Shown one piece after another: positions 1 to 6,466 of a stretch of DNA of 10,091 nt. This DNA comes from Planctomycetaceae bacterium. GTDB lineage: Bacteria; Planctomycetota; Planctomycetia; Pirellulales; Pirellulaceae. How positions within the stretch are numbered: the first letter of the stretch is position 1; each line of letters opens with the position of its first letter. Made by a program: the position numbers and the translations under genes. The DNA lies in assembly GCA_002685655.1 (NCBI GenBank), contig NYXM01000058.1, positions 1 through 10,091 on the forward strand. Reading direction: 5' to 3'. The notes below the pieces were generated by a model. The model ran no database searches and was not told where the DNA came from. It saw only the letters and a list, made by a program, of their open reading frames with translations.

Positions 1-118
1 CGAGATAGATTTGAATGCTGCACGACCTCCAAGGGAGAGATGACAGGATGTGAAAACCGTTGCAAACCAGCCACTAAAATCCCTGAAGGACCCCTTTGGG
101 AGAGTCGGAAAGGAAAAA

Positions 119-190
119 TGAACAGGAGGACGCAGAGGAAACAGAGACGGCAGAGTCGGGAACTCTGCCTCCTCTGCGCCCTCCTGTTCA
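119..190. repeat. 72-nt stem-loop, purine-rich palindromic repeat
   Basis: A 21-nt left arm (119-139, beginning TGAACAGGAGG) pairs with 170-190 with one mismatch (A130 against C179). An inner stem GGCAGAG (149-155) pairs with CTCTGCC (163-169) around the 7-nt loop 156-162. Bases 140-148 form a one-sided bulge. The arms are strongly strand-asymmetric (purine-rich left, pyrimidine-rich right). This looks like a mobile palindromic repeat of the 'CAGAGGA' type often seen dispersed in planctomycete and other environmental genomes. That family assignment is from memory. There is no run of T after it, so it is not a typical terminator. Confidence 0.7.
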
Positions 191-265
191 ATATCTGCAT
201 TCAGCCATGAGTACGGGTGGTTCGCACTGATCATAAGCGCCCTCTCCCGGCCGCTACCGCGTCCG

Positions 266-288
266 ACCTCCCCGCGGCGCGGGGAGGT
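266..288. other. Perfect GC-rich hairpin
   Basis: ACCTCCCCGC (266-275) pairs perfectly with GCGGGGAGGT (279-288) across a GGC loop. A smaller inverted pair TTCGA/TCGAA (291-295, 300-304) follows. It could be a transcription terminator for a gene to the left of the window, but only a weak TTATT follows it, so the role is open. Confidence 0.45.
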
Positions 289-754
289 TATTCGATAACT
301 CGAACGCCAGCGGTAACTCAAAAAACTGCACGACCTCTTCGGGGGAGGGCGGATACCCGCTTTGTCGTTTATCGCGCCGACCGGAGGTCCCGGAAAAGCA
401 GCGACTGGGAAGTTACGACTGTATCGGTTAGGTGACAAATTCACGCCAAGTCTCGCTAGCTGCATATTCAAAATCATGCAACTCCCAGATGTAGACCCAC
501 GACTGGCCTGTCACTACGCAACACACCCGCGGGAATCGTTGATTCCGTGCAACGTCGATTTGACGAGTGGGCCAAAATGACGTAGATCTTCAACGTAGGG
601 CTGATGTTCATCCATGCAGGCACTGTTTTCAAACATGGGGCTTGAACCGGCACCGCGAGCTGCCTTTTCTCGAGCCACTTGTCTCATCCACGTTTCGGTC
701 GGTTGTGTCGTGCACCCAGGGGAAGTGACACGTCAGCGAGATCAGAGGTTGAAA

Positions 755-1213
755 GTGAACAATACTCGCAGGCTTGGATTCACACTAGTTGAGGTGTTGA
801 TCGTGGTGGTCATCATGGCCGTCCTGGCGGCGGTCGTGATCCCGCAGTTTGGCGCCTCGACGGATGACGCAAAAAAGAGCGCCGCGGAGTTCAACTTGAG
901 CATCATGCGGTCGAGCCTTCAAACGTACATCGGACAGCATGGTTTGATGCCCGTGATCAACGGCAATCAGGACTTGGGCGACGTCATGACGAATAAGACG
1001 AGACGGGACGGAACTGTCGACAACACCAACGGCATTTACGGGCCGTACGTAAATGAGTTCCCCGAGAACACGTTTACCAGATCGGCCAATGTCAAGATCA
1101 TCACCAACAATCCCGCGACCTTGGGCGACGTGACGGCGGGTGGCGGCGGGTGGCTATACAACGAGACAACCGGCGGCCTGTGGTTGGACCGGAACCCTGG
1201 CTACGACTGGTGA
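755..1213 (+). CDS. Type II secretion/type IV pilin-like pseudopilin (152 aa)
   Basis: The product starts with a short basic leader ending in Gly8, followed by FTLVE, the class III prepilin cleavage and N-methylation motif (Gly at -1, Phe +1, Glu +5). A hydrophobic helix (about residues 9-30, VLIVVVIMAVLAAVVIPQF) then anchors and assembles the protein. The globular part (31-152) has the short-pseudopilin layout, ending in GGGWLYNETTGGLWLD, like the GspG-type proteins found as orphan genes in planctomycetes. I chose GTG at 755 because AGAGG (744-748) lies 6 nt upstream and it gives a normal leader; an ATG at 614 would add 47 residues that do not fit before a prepilin leader. A prepilin peptidase should cleave it at the inner membrane. 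No secretion genes flank it, so its partners are elsewhere. Family confidence is high; specific role is unknown. Confidence 0.9.
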   Translation: MNNTRRLGFTLVEVLIVVVIMAVLAAVVIPQFGASTDDAKKSAAEFNLSIMRSSLQTYIGQHGLMPVINGNQDLGDVMTNKTRRDGTVDNTNGIYGPYVNEFPENTFTRSANVKIITNNPATLGDVTAGGGGWLYNETTGGLWLDRNPGYDW

Positions 1214-1216
1214 TCC

Positions 1217-1240
1217 GTGTCGAGCACCGTTTCTCGGCAC
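1217..1240 (+). terminator. Possible terminator hairpin after pseudopilin
   Basis: GTGTCGAG (1217-1224) pairs with CTCGGCAC (1233-1240), 8 bp with one T-G wobble and an 8-nt loop, starting 4 nt after the stop codon. No T tract follows, so termination is only suggested by position. Confidence 0.35.
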
Positions 1241-1316
1241 AGCCAAGCTGTTAAGGTGACTATCACAGTACGGCTTCCGGTCTGGTCTTCTCTGGGCTTT
1301 TCTTCACTGGGCTTTG

Positions 1317-1433
1317 TTAAGACTAAGAACTAAGGTTGTCGAGCCTGATTGTCGTGGTTCGCTCCGCGAACCAAACGTGTTGATTGTCGTGGTTCGCTCC
1401 GCGAACCAAACGTTTTGATCGTGGAGACACTAT
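1317..1433 (+). repeat. Hairpin repeat, locus A (tandem 35-bp units)
   Basis: A 35-bp unit beginning TGATTGTCGTGGTTCGC occurs at 1346-1380 and 1381-1415, differing only near its last base, then decays into TGATCGTGGAG. Each unit holds a perfect 8-bp hairpin, TGGTTCGC-TCC-GCGAACCA (1355-1373 and 1390-1408). The whole tract is repeated in reverse orientation at 6319-6407. There the flank is conserved (62 aligned bases without gaps, 55 identical by eye), but only one copy of the 35-bp unit is present and the adjoining second hairpin is intact. It lies between the convergent pseudopilin and adaptor genes, so it may act as a two-way terminator or RNA-stabilising element. Confidence 0.85.
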
Positions 1434-1493
1434 GTAGGGCTTGAGTTTCAAGGAAGGTTCGGCACCCTCGTTGGGAATAGTCTGATGTTTCTT

Positions 1494-4166
1494 TCATTCT
1501 TCAACGAAGGTAGTCGGATTGAGCACCACCTGATCCCCCTCCTGTAAACCCGCCTCGACAACAATGAACAGTTCGTTGCTGTCGCCCAGCTGCAATGAAC
1601 GCCGTTGTGCTTTCTCGGCAGTCCCAACCCAGCAGAAGTTTCCCTCCTCAGTTTCCACCACGGCTGCCAACGGGATCATCAGCACGTTCTCGTGCCGAGC
1701 CATGACCACTTCTACCTCGGCGCTCATGCCGGGCTTGAGCCCTTCCGCCACGGGAAGCATGATGATCGCGTCATATTTCACGATGTTGCCCGTCCACCAT
1801 CCTGCCGGCTGTGCGACCGAAGACACAGATGACACTTCGCCGTCCAGTGTCCTGTCTGGCAGCGACACCCTGGCAGTCATCCCTGGCTTGATTTGGTCAA
1901 TCATCGATTCGTGAATACCGACCTCGACTTGCATCTTCGACAGATCAGGCATGAGCAGCAGCACTTGATCCTTGTGAACCGTTGCACCTTCTGCGATGTC
2001 GGGCACATTCTTCCACACCTCGGAATTTGGATAAATCACCAAGCCGCTCCTTTCAGCCTTTACGACGCAGCGCTCGATCTCCTGGCTCGCAAGAGCCCCC
2101 CGAGCCACATCCATGGCGAGTACCTCCTCGTGTCCGGATGCCGCTGCTTTCGCTGCTTCCCAATTACCCCTCAGCGTCACCAGTTCCTCATCCTTAGTGA
2201 ATCGTTTCAGCACATCGATCTCGGTCTTTTTGATTTTCACTTCCGCCTTGGCTTCCTTGACGCCAAACTCTTTCTGCTCCACATCGAGTTCACTTACGTA
2301 CCCACTCTTGGACATCAAGCGAGTATGGTCGAGCATGTTCTTCCTTGTACGCAGTCTCGCCTCGGTAATTGCCAAGTCCTTCTCCAGTGTCATCAACTCA
2401 GTGCGATACCTACCCTCCAGGTACTCCGATATGGCGAGTCCCGCTCTCGTGGCCTGAGCCCTGAATCCTATGGCTGCGTCCCTCGACAAATGAACAAACT
2501 TCGTGCGTTCGTGGAGGTAGTCCTCGATCTGCTTGTTTTCCAGCCGAACCAATTCGTCTCCTGGTTCTACCTGCGTACCGCTCTCGATCACCCAGTTGAT
2601 GGTGCTATTACCTCGGACCTTGCATTTGATTTGTGTGTTGTCGGAACTCTCCAGAGCCCCTTGTTCTGTCAACGTGACGAGCAAGTCCCCGCGCTTGATG
2701 GTGTGGACCAGCGCGGAACTTACCATCTTCCGTGCTTCCTCAACGGCGGCGAGTGGATTGAGCACCACCTGATCCTCTTCCGTCACTCCCACGTCAACAA
2801 CGATGAGCTCGTCGTTGCTGTCGCCGAGCTGCAAAGAACGCCGTTCTGTTCCTTCGGCGGTCTCAACCCAACAGAAGTAGCCCTGGTCAGTCTCTAGCAC
2901 TGCGGCTACAGGCACTGACAACACGTCCTCGTACCGAGCGATGATCATCTCGACGTCGGCGCTCATTCCGGGCTTCAGCCCTTGTCCGGAGGGAAGCTGA
3001 ATGATTGTGTCGTATTTCACAACATTTCCCGTCCACCAACCGGCTGGGCGTGCGACCGAAGCCACCGAAGTAACCTCGGTATCTAGCGTCCTATTCGGCA
3101 GCACGACGCTGGCAGCCAGCCCCGGCTTGATGCGGTCGATGATAGACTCGTGGATTCCAATCTTGACTTGCATTTGGGACAGGTCGGGCATCAGCAGCAG
3201 CACTTGGTTGTTGTGGACGCTCGCACCATCCTTGATGTCAGGTGCCTCCTTCCACTTCGCGGTCGAGGGGTAAATCACCAATCCGCTCTTCGGGGCCTTA
3301 ATGACGCAGTTCTCGAATTCCTCCAGCGCGAGCTCAAGGCGACCCTGCTCCAGTGCAAGTCCCGCCCTCCGCCCTTCCAGCCTTGCTTTGGTTGCGGTCA
3401 ATTGGCCGTTCAGTGTTTCCAACTGCATTGCCTTGGTAAGTCGTGTCAGAACATCAATCTCGGTCTCCTTGACCTTCACTTCCAACTCCGCTCGCGTAAC
3501 CGTGTACCCATTCACCTCAAGATCTAACTCTGTCACGTAGCCCTGCTGAAACAACGTTTCAGCTTTGCGAAGCATCGTCCGCGAGTTGAGTAGGTTTCGC
3601 TTGGCGATGACGAACTGCATCTCCAACGACTTCATCTGCGAGCGAAATCTACCTTTCTCGTACGCGACGATAGCGATCTCCGCCTTCGCCAAATCCGCCT
3701 TGGTTCGTGCGAGTTCGGCCTTCGCGATATTAGTATCCGTCCTTCCCAAACTGATCGTCTCTTCGATTACCTTCGTATCCAACCTGACCAATTCGTCTCC
3801 TGGCTGCACGACCGTACCCACCGGGATCACCCAGGTGACCGTGCTGTCGCCGCCACGGCCACCATACCCACCTCGGACGTTGCATTTGATCTCCGTGTTC
3901 TTGGAGCTCTCCAGAGTCCCCGTTTCGGTTACCGTGACGACCAGGTCGCCGCGCATGACCGTGTGAGTCAGCCTGGGGTTGGTCTCCTGCGACAAAATGG
4001 CGCCCCGGATCAAGGCGGCAGCAGAGACCAACACTGCAACCATACCGATCGCCAGCAGGCCGAGTTTCCACCATCGGCGTCGTGCAGAATCCTGCAGATC
4101 GCTCCGCTGTTGCGTGCGCTGCGGTTCTAGATGGCTGTGCGTTTCTGGAATCAGATGAGTCGACAC
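1494..4166 (-). CDS. Tandem-duplicated HlyD/MacA-type adaptor (membrane fusion) protein
   Basis: This 890-aa periplasmic adaptor has one N-terminal membrane helix (about residues 33-54). It is followed by two complete adaptor modules, at about 68-475 and 488-890. Each module has a lipoyl/barrel-sandwich half with GDELVRL, a long helical hairpin (about 135-280 in module 1), the second lipoyl half with SGLVIYP (294-300, 707-713), a beta-barrel with LLLMPDLS and WWTGN (377 and 790), and a membrane-proximal VP/IPLAAV domain. Single-module relatives are usually about 350-450 aa. Such adaptors normally link an inner-membrane transporter to an outer-membrane channel. I chose GTG at 4166, with GGAG 8 nt upstream; an ATG at 4250 would add 28 residues unlike a leader. 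The module linker has no second membrane helix. No pump or channel gene is adjacent, so substrate and partners are unknown. Co-transcription with the propeller gene 131 bp upstream is possible. Confidence 0.88.
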   Translation of the reverse strand: MSTHLIPETHSHLEPQRTQQRSDLQDSARRRWWKLGLLAIGMVAVLVSAAALIRGAILSQETNPRLTHTVMRGDLVVTVTETGTLESSKNTEIKCNVRGGYGGRGGDSTVTWVIPVGTVVQPGDELVRLDTKVIEETISLGRTDTNIAKAELARTKADLAKAEIAIVAYEKGRFRSQMKSLEMQFVIAKRNLLNSRTMLRKAETLFQQGYVTELDLEVNGYTVTRAELEVKVKETEIDVLTRLTKAMQLETLNGQLTATKARLEGRRAGLALEQGRLELALEEFENCVIKAPKSGLVIYPSTAKWKEAPDIKDGASVHNNQVLLLMPDLSQMQVKIGIHESIIDRIKPGLAASVVLPNRTLDTEVTSVASVARPAGWWTGNVVKYDTIIQLPSGQGLKPGMSADVEMIIARYEDVLSVPVAAVLETDQGYFCWVETAEGTERRSLQLGDSNDELIVVDVGVTEEDQVVLNPLAAVEEARKMVSSALVHTIKRGDLLVTLTEQGALESSDNTQIKCKVRGNSTINWVIESGTQVEPGDELVRLENKQIEDYLHERTKFVHLSRDAAIGFRAQATRAGLAISEYLEGRYRTELMTLEKDLAITEARLRTRKNMLDHTRLMSKSGYVSELDVEQKEFGVKEAKAEVKIKKTEIDVLKRFTKDEELVTLRGNWEAAKAAASGHEEVLAMDVARGALASQEIERCVVKAERSGLVIYPNSEVWKNVPDIAEGATVHKDQVLLLMPDLSKMQVEVGIHESMIDQIKPGMTARVSLPDRTLDGEVSSVSSVAQPAGWWTGNIVKYDAIIMLPVAEGLKPGMSAEVEVVMARHENVLMIPLAAVVETEEGNFCWVGTAEKAQRRSLQLGDSNELFIVVEAGLQEGDQVVLNPTTFVEE
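1497..2705 (-). repeat. Adaptor module 2 (second internal duplicate)
   Basis: The C-terminal copy (residues about 488-890) starts HTIKRGDLLVTLTEQG, against HTVMRGDLVVTVTETG in module 1. The helical hairpin is the most diverged part; the barrel and membrane-proximal domains are nearly superimposable. It lacks its own membrane helix. An internal ATG at 2726 exists but would give a module with no export signal, so separate translation is not favoured. Confidence 0.85.
2742..3965 (-). repeat. Adaptor module 1 (first internal duplicate)
   Basis: Module 1 of the adaptor (residues about 68-475) aligns with module 2 without gaps, except for a Gly-rich insertion (GGYGGRGGDS, about 98-107) that accounts for the net 7-residue difference. 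Beyond that, the offset is a constant 413 residues (1239 bp), checked at SGLVIYP, GYV(T/S)ELD, WWTGN and VVLNP. Some DNA is still identical: 21 bases at 2755-2775 match 1516-1536. Confidence 0.85.
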
Positions 4167-4297
4167 GGATCGGTCTCCAAAGTTACCGGCCGCTGCTGAT
4201 CGATGGCACCTAAGTGTACCATGTCGTGCCACGCCACGCATTCTGCACATGATCGCGGAATCGTGCCGGTCTGCGCGGCGGACAGTTTGGCGCCGGA

Positions 4298-5848
4298 CTA
4301 TGGCGGGCGGGGTGTGAACCGCAAGGCGTACAGATCGGCATCACGGAGAACAAACCGCAGTCGCACTGGTTCTTCCGCGAGCGGACGAATGTTTGTACCA
4401 CTTTGCCAGCGCACTGGATAATCAATCGCATCTCCGAAAATTTCAGCACAGTCGGCCAGCGCGTGGCCTTTGATAGGTTCGCCGTTCAGATTTTGAATCT
4501 CGACGCGGATGGAACCGGCAGCGGATGTCGAGAAGTTGAGGTTCAGTGTATCACCATTGAATAGGAGCGGCTTTGTGATCAACTCGCCCCCGTCCAGCGG
4601 CGCGAAGACGGATGCGAAGCCGTCGATTCGAATGGAATAACGGCGAAGTCGTGACGTGGCACCGGTGAAGTAGCTTTCCGTTGCATAGATCGAAAGCTCA
4701 CGCGGCGAATCGTCTTCTGGCGAGTCGGTTTCCACAACATGCCAGGCGACGTAATTATCTCCGTACGCCCAATTGTGTCGCGTGCGCAGGCTCGGCCGGA
4801 TCCAGGCCTCGTCCCAGCGGCGAAACTTCAATCCGTCTCGACTCGTCATGAATAGGGCGTCGGTGACAGCGGTCCCGTAACGGGGGCTCGTCTTCGCGCG
4901 TTGCTTGCGCAGATCGAGCGAGGGCAGGGCTCGCGTCGCATCCGTCCAGCCACGATCCACGTACCTCGCTGGAAAGCCAAACAACAGGTGGCTCGCGCGG
5001 TGATACGGTTTGATTTGATTCGTATAAAGTTGCTCCTTTGGCGCGCCAGGATATTGCAGCCATTTTCGCTCGGTCCAGTGAACAAAGTCATCCGATGTCG
5101 CCATCATGATGTCCCGTCGGCCTTCGTCGAAATCGCGAACGTATGCGCGGTATTTGCCAATGTTCGGATCCCAGAAAGCTGTGTTCTGCGTATCGAAGGG
5201 ATGCCCCGTCATGACCGGCTGGCCCTGGTTGTAAAGGGACCAGTGAATGCCGTCGGATGATTTGAACGCGTACAAGCCGCCTGGATTTCGCCCAAGTCCC
5301 ACGGCTTTGTACTGTTCGTCCTTTGCCGCCTTTGGATTCGTGTCCTTGAAGACTGACAAGTCATGGCACGCCTCACCATTGATCGTCGCAAGGATGATGT
5401 TGTTCTCACTGGATCCGTCGTGTTCTACGAGTCCCAGCTCGGGTTTGATCCAGTGAATGCCGTCCTTGCTTTCGGCGTACGCGATGACCAGAGGATGTCC
5501 CTGGTTGCCGTCGGACGGTATGTGCCAGGCATGGTAGTACATGCGATAGCGGCCACCTTCTTTGTAGTCACGATCGTAAAACACCGTGTGATAACCCCCG
5601 GCGTTACCTTCCCATGCGGCGTCATGAACCAGAGCGATTTCTCGCCGCACGGGATGATGGAGCCTGAGAGATGCTCCGGTCATCGAAGCGATGAGATACT
5701 TGTCGACCATTAACTCCCGCCGGGATCCAATGTCGATCTGGCCTGCCGGAGCTTCCGCCGAATATGCCGCAGGGAGCGAGATCAACATGGCAGAGACCAG
5801 ACACAATTCGCTCAAAGAGAGTCTTACTGAAAGGAACATAGTTGGCAT
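4298..5848 (-). CDS. Secreted five-bladed beta-propeller, GH43/GH32-like protein
   Basis: The 516-aa product has a signal peptide (1-31, hydrophobic core CLVSAMLISLPAAYS, probable cut after SA before EAPAG). It continues with DIGSRRELMVDKYLI, the opening typical of a large planctomycete family of glycosidase-like propellers. Recurring blade motifs S-x-DG-hW appear at about 127-133 (SKDGIHW), 197-203 (SSDGIHW), 251-258 (TSDDFVHW) and 336-345 (TSRDGLKFRRW). A C-terminal beta-sandwich (about 425-516, LLFNGDTLNLNFS to ALRF) resembles that of GH32-type enzymes. A role in binding or cutting an extracellular glycan is inferred; I could not assign catalytic acids. The start is ATG 5848, with AGGTGA 7 nt upstream, a better spacing than the ATG three codons later. 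It is read divergently from the 94-aa gene and lies upstream of the adaptor gene on the same strand. Confidence 0.8.
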   Translation of the reverse strand: MPTMFLSVRLSLSELCLVSAMLISLPAAYSAEAPAGQIDIGSRRELMVDKYLIASMTGASLRLHHPVRREIALVHDAAWEGNAGGYHTVFYDRDYKEGGRYRMYYHAWHIPSDGNQGHPLVIAYAESKDGIHWIKPELGLVEHDGSSENNIILATINGEACHDLSVFKDTNPKAAKDEQYKAVGLGRNPGGLYAFKSSDGIHWSLYNQGQPVMTGHPFDTQNTAFWDPNIGKYRAYVRDFDEGRRDIMMATSDDFVHWTERKWLQYPGAPKEQLYTNQIKPYHRASHLLFGFPARYVDRGWTDATRALPSLDLRKQRAKTSPRYGTAVTDALFMTSRDGLKFRRWDEAWIRPSLRTRHNWAYGDNYVAWHVVETDSPEDDSPRELSIYATESYFTGATSRLRRYSIRIDGFASVFAPLDGGELITKPLLFNGDTLNLNFSTSAAGSIRVEIQNLNGEPIKGHALADCAEIFGDAIDYPVRWQSGTNIRPLAEEPVRLRFVLRDADLYALRFTPRPP

Positions 5849-5966
5849 TTTGAGTCACCTGTCGTGCAATTAGACAGCACCATGATGCCCGACGAATTTG
5901 CGTGCTAACCTTCCAAAGGGGGAAGTTGTACTGTCCGGATCAAGGCCCGATTCGAGAGGATTAACC

Positions 5967-6251
5967 GTGAACCGAATCATGCTGGTTGTAATGATCGCAA
6001 CGGCCGTATGTCTGCATTGTACGTTCTGCGAGTGGGATTTGTGCAAGCACGAGGCCATTGTCAGCGAGTCGCGTTCCGGCAGGGTGCTCTTTTACCACTA
6101 TGATCGCGCGTGGAATAACGACCATTACCTGCTGTCCAAGTCTGCTGCCAGCCGCGACGACGCCCTGCTCTACGGCCTTGGCGTGCCGTTACTGCTGTTT
6201 GGTGCCGCCATGATGGTCCTTCGGCTCGAAAGCGGATCCACTGGGCCATAG
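5967..6251 (+). CDS. Small two-helix membrane protein, unknown function
   Basis: I do not recognise this 94-aa protein. It has a hydrophobic N-terminal segment (about 3-17, IMLVVMIATAVCLHC) that could be an anchor or signal. A Cys cluster follows (CLHCTFCEWDLC, four Cys within 12 residues), then a polar stretch with GRVLFYHYDRAWNNDHYLLS and a second membrane helix (about 66-85, LLYGLGVPLLLFGAAMMVL). Both ends may lie on the same side of the membrane, with the middle in the periplasm. GTG at 5967 is preferred because GAGAGGA (5954-5960) sits 6 nt upstream and the protein then opens directly with the hydrophobic segment; an in-frame ATG at 5898 lacks such a site. It is divergent from the propeller gene, with 118 bp between start codons, room for promoters in both directions. 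Confidence 0.6.
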   Translation: MNRIMLVVMIATAVCLHCTFCEWDLCKHEAIVSESRSGRVLFYHYDRAWNNDHYLLSKSAASRDDALLYGLGVPLLLFGAAMMVLRLESGSTGP

Positions 6252-6258
6252 CTTCTCC

Positions 6259-6270
6259 AGCACTAGTGCT
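6259..6270. other. 12-bp perfect palindrome AGCACTAGTGCT
   Basis: It lies 7 bp after the stop of the 94-aa gene and is followed by CTGTCAATTTTTGAT. A short hairpin with a nearby T run could weakly terminate transcription; it might also be the edge of a mobile element. Neither is proven. Confidence 0.3.
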
Positions 6271-6318
6271 CTGTCAATTTTTGATAATAGGGTTGAAGAA
6301 GAATGGTCGCCTGGCGAG

Positions 6319-6407
6319 ATAGTCGTTGATCGCTCCGCGATCAAAACGTTTGGTTCGCAGAGCGAACCACGACAATCAGGCTCGACAGCCCTGATTCTCA
6401 GTCTTGA
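6319..6407 (-). repeat. Hairpin repeat, locus B (inverted copy of locus A)
   Basis: This is the reverse complement of 1317-1433, minus one 35-bp unit. Bases 6346-6387 match 1337-1378 at 41 of 42 positions, the single change falling in the hairpin loop (AGA here, TCC read as GGA there). Two perfect 8-bp hairpins are present: TTGATCGC-TCC-GCGATCAA (6326-6344) and TGGTTCGC-AGA-GCGAACCA (6351-6369). The stems differ from each other but both stay fully paired. It lies between the convergent 94-aa and SUKH genes, the same kind of position as locus A. Confidence 0.85.
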
Positions 6408-6466
6408 CCGAGGACTAGCCACTTCAACAGACTCATAGAATTCCCCAGCAAGGTTGAGCGCTTCTG

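Larger units (their letters stand above)
1..754. other. Gene-poor left flank with hairpins
   Basis: I see no convincing gene here. Short open frames exist (an open frame from the left edge to 210, and others at 217-435 and 362-580). They run through palindromic DNA, are rich in Arg/Pro/Ser, and lack a ribosome-binding site or any recognisable domain. The stretch holds a 72-nt stem-loop (119-190), a GC-rich hairpin (266-288), and two loosely similar tracts sharing CTGCACGACCTC near 19-30 and 326-337. The pseudopilin promoter should lie in the last 150 bases, but I could not place one with confidence. Confidence 0.6.

Noticed and set aside
1..210. Open frame from the left edge through the stem-loop, with an ATG at 118 followed by Arg/Gln-rich sequence
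   Set aside because: The coding look comes from the palindrome's purine-rich arm; no ribosome-binding site and no domain.
1346..1415. CRISPR-like tandem repeat
   Set aside because: Only two directly abutting 35-bp units with no spacers and no cas genes; better explained as a duplicated hairpin element.
2724..2726. Internal ATG that could start adaptor module 2 as a separate protein
   Set aside because: The nearest GAGG is 11 nt away and the product would lack any membrane helix or signal peptide.
1893..2897. 334-codon plus-strand frame opposite the adaptor gene
   Set aside because: Its His/Leu/Cys-rich translation is the antisense shadow of a well-supported gene; duplicated shadows appear in both modules.
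6252..6318. Possible insertion sequence end around the CACTAGTGCTCTGTCAA tract
   Set aside because: No matching inverted end, target duplication or transposase seen in the window.
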